Below are positions 20,001 through 27,050 of a stretch of 64,000 nucleotides of DNA, piece after piece. Numbering within the stretch: the first letter of the stretch is position 1; each line of letters starts with the position of its first letter. A model generated the notes under the pieces. The model had not been told where the DNA came from. It searched no databases and saw only the letters and a list, made by a program, of their open reading frames with translations. Both the position numbers and the translations under genes were made by a program. Where the stretch lies: assembly GCA_045646965.1 (NCBI GenBank), contig JAZRLR010000018.1:1-64000 (forward strand), written 5' to 3'. The stretch comes from HGM04593 sp045646965 (GTDB lineage Bacteria > Bacteroidota > Bacteroidia > Bacteroidales > Bacteroidaceae).

Positions 20001-20886
20001 GGTCACCGTCACCCGCATAAACAGCGCGGCCGCGGCACAACAGCAGAAAGCCCCCGCAGAGCAGAAAGCCGAGAGCGACGAGGATTTTATGGAGAAGAAG
20101 ATGGACCCCGCCGTAGAAAAAGCCTGCGAGTATGAACACAACAAAGCTATGATATATTACAATCAGAAGCGATACAAGAACGCAGTTATGATATGGGCAG
20201 AACTCGCAAAATATAACTACGCCCCCGCCCTGCGATATATCGCGCAGTGCTACAAGGATGGCACGGGCCTCAAGCAGAACCCCGCACAGGTGGTACGTTT
20301 CTACGAGGACGCGGCACGACGCGGCAACCCCGAGTCGCAGTATGAGCTTGCAATGCTATACCGCGACGGATATGGCTGCACCCCCAGTGACTCTCTTGCA
20401 GAAGTATGGCTGCGCCGTGCAACCCTGCAGAAAGAGCCCCGCGCTATGGTAGCCACGGCAAAGAAACTGCTGCAGGGCGGCGAGGAGAACACCGGCGCTG
20501 CGGCGCAGCTCTTTACAGAAGCGGCACAGAGCGGCAACGCCGAAGCGCTGTATGAATATGCCCTGTTTATTGAGAAACAGCCCGGCCACAAGAGCGAGAG
20601 CCTCGGCGAGGCCATCGACTGTATGCGCAACGCGGCAAGCAAAGGGCTGCAACAGGCACAGATATATGTTATGCAGCACGAGCACAATGCGCAGAACTAC
20701 AAAGAGGCCTACCGCTGGGCAAAAGAACTCTCACAAGCCAAGAGACACGAGGGCACGAAGCTTATGGCCGACTACTACCTCAACGGCCTCGGCGTGAAAC
20801 GTAACAAACAGCTTGCCGCCGACCTCTACCGCACCGCGGCAGCCGAGGGCAGCGAAGAGGCCGCCGCGATTCTGAAAAATATGTAA
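17026..20886 (+). CDS. Exported MG2-domain protein fused to C-terminal Sel1-like repeats
   Basis: A 1286-residue exported protein with a signal peptide at about 1-22. It begins with an alpha-2-macroglobulin MG2-type domain (about 35-140: ERVYMHFDNSAYYLGETIWFKAY is the family signature). Further Ig-like and plug-like regions follow to about residue 1000, as in large Bacteroidales envelope proteins of unknown role. A low-complexity Ala/Gln linker sits at about 1005-1025. From 1026 to 1286 there are Sel1-type TPR repeats (ALRYIAQCYKDGTGLKQNP, ESQYELAMLYRDGYG, GTKLMADYYLNGLGVKRN). Sel1 repeats normally make protein-binding superhelices. The fusion of the two is unusual to my knowledge. It is likely periplasmic or on the outer membrane. 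No enzyme motif is seen. It may be co-transcribed with the GH2 gene through a weak hairpin. Confidence 0.8.
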   Translation: MLSRRLFITLFFYIATLAAAAQSVNDSVAKRALQVGHTMQQERVYMHFDNSAYYLGETIWFKAYVTYGTNDRPTTPSKVLYVELVAPEGYIVETRKYKIEEDGCCNGEFELNPLLLSGYYEIRAYTRYMLNWGREAVFSRVFPIFDKVNGDNWDFKNMLDRKRGFSYRGEWISAEETEPTLTFYPEGGNLVEGLTSNVAYELRGFDGEPTEAVVTIYDDKQAIATTTPSHMGKGAFTLTPKSGTEYRAEVTLKNKDNKEKKLKFTLPAIEPIGATLAAQEKTQAFTFVIDNNLKEEQELAFGILYRGALGYYKKFGSSEKNKTFTIEKEALPEGVNKAIIFHGRIPLAERCFFVLHDTLQKNDRSTVKLNVKSNGEQLSTLSLAPYEKIVLDITRDDGKPIPPTASLSLAVSDAAGNVSTSWSHNIHTWLLLGSELKGYIPDAAQYFDTKNKKRKEQLDLLMLTNGWTAYDWGRLTEDSLGYTHPIERGITLKGKFFRKNRSTFKIGVGHEVTLIPQKDNLTRFDIAYDGNAITSTTFRTDSVGEFIIETNDFFGKRIAALTPQTTFKQNENIKYAFALDRYFSPEFRLYDYWERNTGTPAQELLRDSLVQINPFEFLLSSVEVVSDRKREAKERPPHSEMRFDYLDEWEYAQDVTYLKEFTRRDVVEQEIIEMIDREINEAKELEDEEKMMLYGDIGEHEAGEIITVAATLEANQKKYIGTTRYTSIGDSGMRAPKFSQADEYRNSITAADVVSSAMKRHNYNWAYWVQLMVVLGEYDSKKTPAPDYDYLEGKGDAEKMTNFKEFVIRSDKNTREQFDNSLNFWTSKANKLDGLTPVQKFYLGFLSQQYVSTTPGVDGFPDAATFYAHLTTGLEQGISSPKHPNYVACMIPFTEKDKKTGIVPDLSNSTGTMRYTSIQGYTESKRFYSPDYSRTKPSADKKDYRRTLLWQPALQPTGEGGISIELYNSSNCNSIKVDIAGRDNRTFYSNDEVTVTRINSAAAAQQQKAPAEQKAESDEDFMEKKMDPAVEKACEYEHNKAMIYYNQKRYKNAVMIWAELAKYNYAPALRYIAQCYKDGTGLKQNPAQVVRFYEDAARRGNPESQYELAMLYRDGYGCTPSDSLAEVWLRRATLQKEPRAMVATAKKLLQGGEENTGAAAQLFTEAAQSGNAEALYEYALFIEKQPGHKSESLGEAIDCMRNAASKGLQQAQIYVMQHEHNAQNYKEAYRWAKELSQAKRHEGTKLMADYYLNGLGVKRNKQLAADLYRTAAAEGSEEAAAILKNM

Positions 20887-20912
20887 CCCGCTTATCTTTA
20901 AAAGAGACTCGC

Positions 20913-20941
20913 AAGCATCATCGGCACTCCCGATGGTGCTT
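20913..20941 (+). terminator. Terminator after the MG2-Sel1 gene
   Basis: A 12-bp stem with one G-U pair (20913-20924 with 20930-20941) and 5-base loop is followed by TCTTTT. It is a good intrinsic terminator 27 bases after the stop. Confidence 0.8.
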
Positions 20942-21040
20942 CTTTTACACCTGTCGCAAAAAGTAGTATAAAAATCATTAAAATTAAAGGATTACCCCAA
21001 ATTAGACGCTGCACAATTATTATATTAAAGAATTATATGA

Positions 21041-21048
21041 TAAATTTG
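21041..21048 (+). promoter_or_regulatory. -7 element for the cstA-like gene
   Basis: TAAATTTG (TAnnTTTG) lies 36 bases before the ATG at 21084, in an A/T-rich 140-base intergenic region. No clear -33 element is present. Confidence 0.5.
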
Positions 21049-21083
21049 TGACTCAATAGGAAACATAAAAGAAACGACACAAA

Positions 21084-22550
21084 ATGATAACTTTTCTTAT
21101 ATGCCTTGCGGCACTTATAACTGCATATTTCACATATGGCAGATACCTCGAGAAGGTGTGCGACATTGACGCAAACAACCCCGTACCCTCAAAGACACAC
21201 TACGACGGCGTAGACTATATGCCTATGCCCCGCTGGAAGATATTCCTCATTCAGTTGCTCAACATAGCAGGCCTCGGTCCCATCTTCGGCGCCCTGCTCG
21301 GAGCCGCGTACGGCCCCATCGCCTTTCTGTGGATTACCCTCGGCGGAATTTTTATGGGCGCAATGCACGACTTCATCGCCGGTGTCATTTCACTGAAGAA
21401 CGCAGGCTTGAGCCTCCCCGAAATTGTAGGCAAATATATGGGTAACGGCTCCAAGATTTTTATGCGCATAGCCTCGGTGCTGCTTATGGTGCTTGTAGGT
21501 TCGGTCTTTATGTCGCAGCCTGCCGAGCTCATCGCCGCAAATATCCCCTGTGAGGTGCTCGAGATACCCTTCGGCGCAAATATGTCGCTCGAGGTATTTA
21601 TTGCGCTCATTGTGATACTTGTATACTATATCCTTGCGACAATTCTGCCCATAGACAAAATTATAGGACGTTTATACCCTATATTCGGACTTGCACTGCT
21701 TGTTATGGCCGTAGGCATATTGTATGTGCTTCTTTTCCACAGCGATCGCTATGTGATACCCGAACTCACATCGCTCACAAACTGCATCGCCAACCCCGAG
21801 AAGTTCCCCGTGGTGCCGATGCTCTTCACAACCATCGCCTGCGGAGCCATTTCGGGCTTCCACGCCACACAGTCGCCTATGATGGCACGCTGTATGACAT
21901 CGGAGAAGCAGAGCCGCTCGATATTCTATGGCGCAATGATTGCCGAGAGTATCATCGCGCTCATCTGGGCCGCGATAGGTATGGCTTTCTGGGGCGGTGT
22001 CGAGGGGCTCAACGCAGCCATCGCAGAGTATGGCGGCAGCGCTGCAAGACTTGTGAATATCATATCCGAGGAGACGCTCGGCAGTTTCATAGCGATATTT
22101 GTGGTTGTGGGAGTAATTGCCTGTGCCATTACATCGGGCGACACGGCGTTCCGCTCGGCAAGGCTCATCGTGGCCGATATGCTCGGCGTGGCGCAGGATA
22201 AACTTATGAAACGCATATATGTGTCGGTGCCGCTCTTTGTCATCGGCCTGCTCATAATATTTGCATTGCCTTTCCAAACTATATGGAGCTACTTTGCGTG
22301 GATGAATCAAACCCTCTCGTCCATAACCCTGTGGTGCATCACCATCTATCTGGCAAAGCATAGGAAACCCATAGCCATAGGCCTTTTGCCTGCACTTTTT
22401 ATGACATACGTCTGCGCGTCGTACATATTTATCTCGCCTATGATGGCGGGAATGCAAAACAAGACCGCGGCATATATCCTGGGCGGAGTGGTTAGTGTTG
22501 CGGTGTTTGCCGTCGCTGCAATTAAGATGAGAAACGACAGAAAAGAGTAA
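21084..22550 (+). CDS. CstA-family membrane transporter (carbon starvation/pyruvate type)
   Basis: A 488-residue inner-membrane protein with about 13 hydrophobic segments. Family features are an N-terminal TYGRYLEKV, PSKTHYDGVDYMPMPRWKIF, LLNIAGLGPIFGALLGAAYGP and GDTAFRSARLIVADMLG near 345-365. CstA-family proteins take up pyruvate or peptides under carbon limitation in other bacteria. This is the short form: E. coli CstA has about 700 residues, with extra C-terminal segments. It has its own promoter. The GH109-type gene starts 59 bases downstream with no terminator between, so the two may be co-transcribed, and the import of a carbon source beside a glycosidase would make sense. Confidence 0.9.
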   Translation: MITFLICLAALITAYFTYGRYLEKVCDIDANNPVPSKTHYDGVDYMPMPRWKIFLIQLLNIAGLGPIFGALLGAAYGPIAFLWITLGGIFMGAMHDFIAGVISLKNAGLSLPEIVGKYMGNGSKIFMRIASVLLMVLVGSVFMSQPAELIAANIPCEVLEIPFGANMSLEVFIALIVILVYYILATILPIDKIIGRLYPIFGLALLVMAVGILYVLLFHSDRYVIPELTSLTNCIANPEKFPVVPMLFTTIACGAISGFHATQSPMMARCMTSEKQSRSIFYGAMIAESIIALIWAAIGMAFWGGVEGLNAAIAEYGGSAARLVNIISEETLGSFIAIFVVVGVIACAITSGDTAFRSARLIVADMLGVAQDKLMKRIYVSVPLFVIGLLIIFALPFQTIWSYFAWMNQTLSSITLWCITIYLAKHRKPIAIGLLPALFMTYVCASYIFISPMMAGMQNKTAAYILGGVVSVAVFAVAAIKMRNDRKE

Positions 22551-22609
22551 AACAAAACAGGGAGGGCGAGAGTTTATTATTGACACAGAGCCCGCAAAAA
22601 CAGAATATT

Positions 22610-23824
22610 ATGAATAGCAACATACGACATCTTGGAGCTTTGCAATGCGCACCTATAGAGACGGTGCGTGTGGGCATAGTGGGGCTTGGCGTGAGAGCGA
22701 AACGCGCCGTTATGCGTATGATGCACATAGAGGGCTGTGAAATTACAGCCATCTGCGACCTCGTTCCGCAAAACATAGAGGAGGCACGGGAGATAATCAC
22801 CAGCCACGAAGGCACCGCACCCGCCTGCTTCGGTAGTGCCGAGGGATGGAAAGAACTATGTGAATACGAGCCCATAGACCTTATATATATATGCACCGAC
22901 TGGGCAAGCCACGCCGACATAGCCGTGTATGCAATGAACTGCGGCAAGCACGTTGCAGCCGAGGTGCCCGCCGCCACAACCGTAACCGACTGCTGGCGCA
23001 TTGTGGAGACCGCCGAGAGAGAGCAGAGACATTTCATTATGCTCGAGAACTGTTGCTACGACGAGTTTGAGCTGTGCGTGCTGAATATGGCACAGCAGGG
23101 TGTACTTGGCGAGATTATCCACGCCGAGGGCTCCTACCTGCACGACCTGCGCGAGCGCATCGCCACGAACGACGACGGCGGCCGCAAATGGAGCAACTGG
23201 CAGGTCGATTTTATGAAGAACCACGCAGGAAACCCCTACCCCACACACGGCCTCGGCCCCATAGCCCTCGCAATGGGCATAAACCGTGGCGACCGAATGA
23301 AAAGCATAGTGTCGTGCTCGTCAAAGAGCATAAGCGACGGTGGCTTGAGCGGAAATATGAACAGCTCAATCATAACCACCGAAAAGGGGAAGACCATACT
23401 TGTGCAGCACTGCATCACCCTGCCCCGCCCCTACAGCCGCGCCTTTCTTGTGAGCGGCACCAAGGGCTTTGCTCAAAAATACCCCGTGAAGCACTTTGCC
23501 TTTGTGCCCGACAGCGACACGATGATTACAGGCGAGGCGTGCACCACCCTCATAGAGAAGTATCGCCATCCATTTGTCACAAAGTATAAGGAGCGCGGCG
23601 AGGAGCTGTGTGGCCGTCGTTGGATAGACTATGCAATGGACTGCCGCCTCATACACTGCCTGCGCAACGGCCTGCCGCTCGATATGAACGTGTACGACGC
23701 AGCGCTGTGGAGCTGCCTTGTGGAACTCACCGACATTTCGGTAAGAAACGGCGGCGCTCCCGTGGAGATACCCGACTTCACCCGAGGAAGATGGAAAGAC
23801 AAGGAGTGCAAGGTTTTCACCTGA
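22610..23824 (+). CDS. Gfo/Idh/MocA-fold protein of GH109 type (alpha-N-acetylgalactosaminidase-like)
   Basis: A 404-residue Rossmann-fold protein. The ATG at 22610 is preferred over the in-frame TTG at 22580. NAD binding is shown by VGIVGLGVRAKRAV at about 21-34. The signature is that of GH109: MLENCCYDEFELCVLNMA, EGSYLHDLRER, and NPYPTHGLGPIA with the conserved H213. GH109 enzymes remove alpha-GalNAc by an NAD-dependent oxidation-elimination route, for example from blood-group A or mucin glycans. No signal peptide or Tat motif is visible, so it is probably cytoplasmic and works on imported oligosaccharides. At 404 residues it is a little shorter than exported GH109 members. It lies between the cstA-like gene and the double TonB-C gene. 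The alternative is an ordinary sugar oxidoreductase, but the GH109 motifs make that less likely. Confidence 0.82.
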   Translation: MNSNIRHLGALQCAPIETVRVGIVGLGVRAKRAVMRMMHIEGCEITAICDLVPQNIEEAREIITSHEGTAPACFGSAEGWKELCEYEPIDLIYICTDWASHADIAVYAMNCGKHVAAEVPAATTVTDCWRIVETAEREQRHFIMLENCCYDEFELCVLNMAQQGVLGEIIHAEGSYLHDLRERIATNDDGGRKWSNWQVDFMKNHAGNPYPTHGLGPIALAMGINRGDRMKSIVSCSSKSISDGGLSGNMNSSIITTEKGKTILVQHCITLPRPYSRAFLVSGTKGFAQKYPVKHFAFVPDSDTMITGEACTTLIEKYRHPFVTKYKERGEELCGRRWIDYAMDCRLIHCLRNGLPLDMNVYDAALWSCLVELTDISVRNGGAPVEIPDFTRGRWKDKECKVFT

Positions 23825-23869
23825 CCTTTTTCAACACCTTGAGCATTTAACCACATAACACCTAACGCT

Positions 23870-25108
23870 ATGAGAGCCACAAGAATTCTTTTGACCGCAG
23901 TCGCAACCGCCTGCGCTATTTCTCTGTTTACCGCACAAGAGACACGCGCCTTTAACAGAGAGTCTTATATGGAGCTGTCGGCAAATAAAGGGCAGCCCAT
24001 CGACGAAGATTCTGTGTACCACATTGTGGAGAAGATGCCCGAGTTTCCCGGAGGAATGAACGCGCTGACCGACTACATAAAAGCGGAGACAAAGAAACAT
24101 TATCCCAAGAGCTATCTTAAAAACTACATAGAAAGCGTCTGCTATGTAAACTTCGTTGTGGGAAAAGATGGCAGATTAAAGAGCATCAACCTGCAACACA
24201 ATACACGGAGCAAATACAAGGATTTTGAGAAAGAAGCCCTTAAGATTGTAAAGAATATGCCTCTGTGGATTCCCGGTGAGCAAAATGGCACAAAGGTAAA
24301 TGTGCTATACACAGTGCCCGTCTCTTTTAGACTGCCCGACGAGACAGGCGGCCTCATATATTACTACAAGAACCTTGACAAAGCGCCCACATTCCCCGGT
24401 GGCGAGGAGTCGCTCGCCGCATATATCACCCGCAACGGCCGCTACCCCAAGAGCGCAGGCAAGGAGAGTGTTAAATTTGGCAGAACAGCAATTGAGTTTA
24501 TCATAGAAAAGAGCGGTTGCGTGAGCAATGCAAATGTGACGATAAGCTCGAGAAACAAGAGACTCGACGAAGAGGCCGTGCGCCTTGTAAACGAGATGCC
24601 CTTGTGGGCTGCCGGCACAAAAGATGGCGAGGCTGTGAGAACACTCCAAAGAATAGACATAGAATTCATTGAAGCGGGCAGCGAAAAGCCCTTTGCCGTA
24701 GTTAGGGGCAGAGAGGACGAGAAAGAGAATGCAAAAAACATAAGCGGCTCCATCGTGGGAACGTGGCAGCTGTGCCAGATGCAGCAGGGAGAGAACGGCA
24801 AGCCCAAAATATCGCCCCTGCCCGCGCTCAAAATTATGAACCCCGACGGCACATATATGGGCTTGTTTACACATAGCAACTTGTCACAAGGCAAGGTAGC
24901 GCAGCACGGCAGATACGAGATTGCAAACGACAGCGTCTACTACGAGAAGATAACTACCCATATGAACAAAAAGATGGAGGGCACAAAGTCTGTAATGAAA
25001 TACACCTTCCTGAACAAAGAGAAGTCTTTTATGAGAATTGACTACACCAACGACACACAGGAGTGGCCGTCTACAGAATTCTGGATAAGGATTACCCCGT
25101 TGAAATAA
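23870..25108 (+). CDS. Exported protein with two TonB C-terminal-like domains and a DUF4488/lipocalin-like domain
   Basis: A 412-residue protein with a signal peptide (about 1-27). Two copies of a TonB C-terminal-like domain follow, at about 55-160 (PEFPGGMNALTDYI to LWIPGEQNGTKVNVLYTVPVSFRL) and about 175-270 (PTFPGGEESLAAYI to LWAAGTKDGEAV). The last 120 residues (GSIVGTWQLCQMQQG to STEFWIRITPLK) look like DUF4488, a lipocalin-like fold. There is no N-terminal membrane anchor or Pro-rich spacer after the signal, so it is not an ordinary energy-transducing TonB. It is probably free in the periplasm, where the domains could bind TonB boxes or peptidoglycan. It lies 45 bases after the GH109-type gene and ends at a terminator shared with convergent recQ. 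Confidence 0.8.
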   Translation: MRATRILLTAVATACAISLFTAQETRAFNRESYMELSANKGQPIDEDSVYHIVEKMPEFPGGMNALTDYIKAETKKHYPKSYLKNYIESVCYVNFVVGKDGRLKSINLQHNTRSKYKDFEKEALKIVKNMPLWIPGEQNGTKVNVLYTVPVSFRLPDETGGLIYYYKNLDKAPTFPGGEESLAAYITRNGRYPKSAGKESVKFGRTAIEFIIEKSGCVSNANVTISSRNKRLDEEAVRLVNEMPLWAAGTKDGEAVRTLQRIDIEFIEAGSEKPFAVVRGREDEKENAKNISGSIVGTWQLCQMQQGENGKPKISPLPALKIMNPDGTYMGLFTHSNLSQGKVAQHGRYEIANDSVYYEKITTHMNKKMEGTKSVMKYTFLNKEKSFMRIDYTNDTQEWPSTEFWIRITPLK

Positions 25109-25120
25109 TCCGCAAAACAT

Positions 25121-25146
25121 AGCGGCCGACTGAAAAGTCGGCCGTT
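25121..25146 (+). terminator. Terminator between the TonB-C gene and recQ
   Basis: An 11-bp stem (25121-25131 with 25136-25146, one G-U pair) closes on GAAA and is followed by CTTTTT. It lies between convergent genes, 6 bases from the recQ stop, and may act on both strands. Confidence 0.82.
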
Positions 25147-25151
25147 CTTTT

Positions 25152-27044
25152 TCAGGCTTTTCTTATTCTGCCGTTCTCTATCACCACCTTCTCCTCGTCG
25201 CAGAGGGAGCGCAGCACGGCACTCATACGCACACGGGGCAGGCCGAGAGTGTCGAGTTCCGTGGGGTTGTGCAGCTCGCCGTCGGCAAGCAGTTGCAGCA
25301 CACGCGCCTGATCGTCGGCCACAGAACTGCCCGCAGCGGCGACACGGCGACTCACACACACATCGCAACGGCCGCAGTCGTCGGCGTCCTCTTCGCCAAA
25401 GTAAGAGAGAAGTATGCGGCTGCGGCATTTGTCGTCGCTCACCGCATATTTTATTATGGAGGTAAGCCTGTCGGCAAACACGGCACGACGTTCCTCGTAC
25501 ACCTCGGGGGCAAAGCAGAGGTCTTTCGACAGCACCCTGTGACGCGTGAAAGTTATTATAGGGCATTTCTTCGATGGGGTGTAGTTTATTATCCTTCTTT
25601 GCGCAAGAGAGACAAGTATCTCATACATTCTGTGCCTTGTGAGCTTTGTCACACGCGAGAGAAAACGCTCGTCGATAAACACATAGTCGGTAAAGAGACC
25701 GCTGTAGTTACGCAATATGGCGCTTATAAGCAGCTCGTAGTCGGCCGGAAGGTCTCTGAAGCTGTAAAGCCCGTTCTTATCGACAATGAAATGCACGCGC
25801 GAGGCGTATTCCATCTCCTCGACATATTCGAGATAGCCCATACGGGTGAGGATGCGCAGGGCGCTGTCGGTGGGCAGCGTAGGTAGGTGATACATTTTAC
25901 AAAAGTCATTCAGCGCAAACTCAAATGTGCAGTTGAGACCGTCGTGCAGCGCCATCTGATAGTAGTAGCAGATATCGTCGTACACCTCGGCGATGAACTC
26001 TTTCGAGGGGTAGTTGTCGCTCAAACGGCGTGCCACCACCTGCCTGTCGATGCGGCTGAAGAGGGTAACGGCGTAGGCACGGTTGCCGTCGCGACCGCCG
26101 CGGCCTGCCTCCTGGAAATAGGCTTCTATGGAGCCGGGGAGGTCGATGTGTACTACAAGACGCACATCGGGCTTGTCTATGCCCATACCAAATGCGTTTG
26201 TCGATACCATAACACGCGAACGACCGCTGCGCCACGCCTCTTCCTTGGCGTCCTTGCTCTCGGCAGAGAGGCCCGCGTGGTAATATTCGGCTGTTATGCC
26301 GGCCTTTACAATGAACTCACACACCTCCTTTGTCTTTTTGCGGTTGAGGGTATAGACTATCGCCGAGCCCTCTATGCGCGAGAGGATGTGAAGCAGTTCC
26401 TGCAATTTGTTTTCGGTGTGACGCACCACATACACCAGATTCTTGCGCTCGAAGCTCATACTGAAGCAGTTCTCCTGCTTAAACGAGAGCTGCTGCTGTA
26501 TATCCTTTACCACAGCAGGCGTGGCCGTGGCCGTGAGGGCAAGCACGGGCACTGCGGGGAAGATGTCGCGCAATTCCTTTATGCGGCGATAGGCGGGGCG
26601 GAAGTCGTGCCCCCATTGCGAGATGCAGTGCGCCTCGTCTATGGTGATGAGACGCACGGGCACCTTGCGTATCTTTGTGAGAAAAAGCTCCGAGGAGATA
26701 CGCTCGGGCGATATATACAGGAATTTGTAGTCGCCAAAGATACAGTTCTCGAGAGCGATGATTATCTCGCTATTCTTCATTCCCGAGTATATGGCAACGG
26801 CTTTTATTCCGCGACTGCGCAGGTTGGCCACCTGGTCTTTCATAAGTGCAATGAGGGGCGTTACCACAATGCACAAGCCGTCGGTTGCAAGTGTAGGCAC
26901 CTGAAAGGCTATGCTCTTGCCGCCACCCGTTGGCATAAGGCCGAGCGTGTCGCGCCCCTCGCCCACGCTCTCGATAATCTCGCGCTGAATACCGCGAAAG
27001 TCATCGTATCCCCAATATTTTTTAAGGATGGCTTTGTAGGTCAT
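25152..27044 (-). CDS. recQ: ATP-dependent DNA helicase RecQ
   Basis: A 630-residue superfamily 2 helicase (3'-5') for recombination and fork repair. Walker A PTGGGKS is at 38-44 and the DEAH box at 136-139 in ITIDEAHCISQWGHDFRP. The aromatic-rich loop and motif VI (QEAGRGGRDG) are present. The RecQ zinc-binding domain is complete, with C-x16-C-x2-C-x2-C in CRSRILLSYFGEEDADDC then GRCDVC. A winged helix follows. No HRDC domain is evident at the C-terminus, where a short RQC-like tail ends the protein. It is 6 bases downstream of recJ on the same strand, so the two are an operon. Long open frames on the opposite strand are shadows. Confidence 0.96.
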   Translation of the reverse strand: MTYKAILKKYWGYDDFRGIQREIIESVGEGRDTLGLMPTGGGKSIAFQVPTLATDGLCIVVTPLIALMKDQVANLRSRGIKAVAIYSGMKNSEIIIALENCIFGDYKFLYISPERISSELFLTKIRKVPVRLITIDEAHCISQWGHDFRPAYRRIKELRDIFPAVPVLALTATATPAVVKDIQQQLSFKQENCFSMSFERKNLVYVVRHTENKLQELLHILSRIEGSAIVYTLNRKKTKEVCEFIVKAGITAEYYHAGLSAESKDAKEEAWRSGRSRVMVSTNAFGMGIDKPDVRLVVHIDLPGSIEAYFQEAGRGGRDGNRAYAVTLFSRIDRQVVARRLSDNYPSKEFIAEVYDDICYYYQMALHDGLNCTFEFALNDFCKMYHLPTLPTDSALRILTRMGYLEYVEEMEYASRVHFIVDKNGLYSFRDLPADYELLISAILRNYSGLFTDYVFIDERFLSRVTKLTRHRMYEILVSLAQRRIINYTPSKKCPIITFTRHRVLSKDLCFAPEVYEERRAVFADRLTSIIKYAVSDDKCRSRILLSYFGEEDADDCGRCDVCVSRRVAAAGSSVADDQARVLQLLADGELHNPTELDTLGLPRVRMSAVLRSLCDEEKVVIENGRIRKA

Positions 27045-27050
27045 AGGGGT

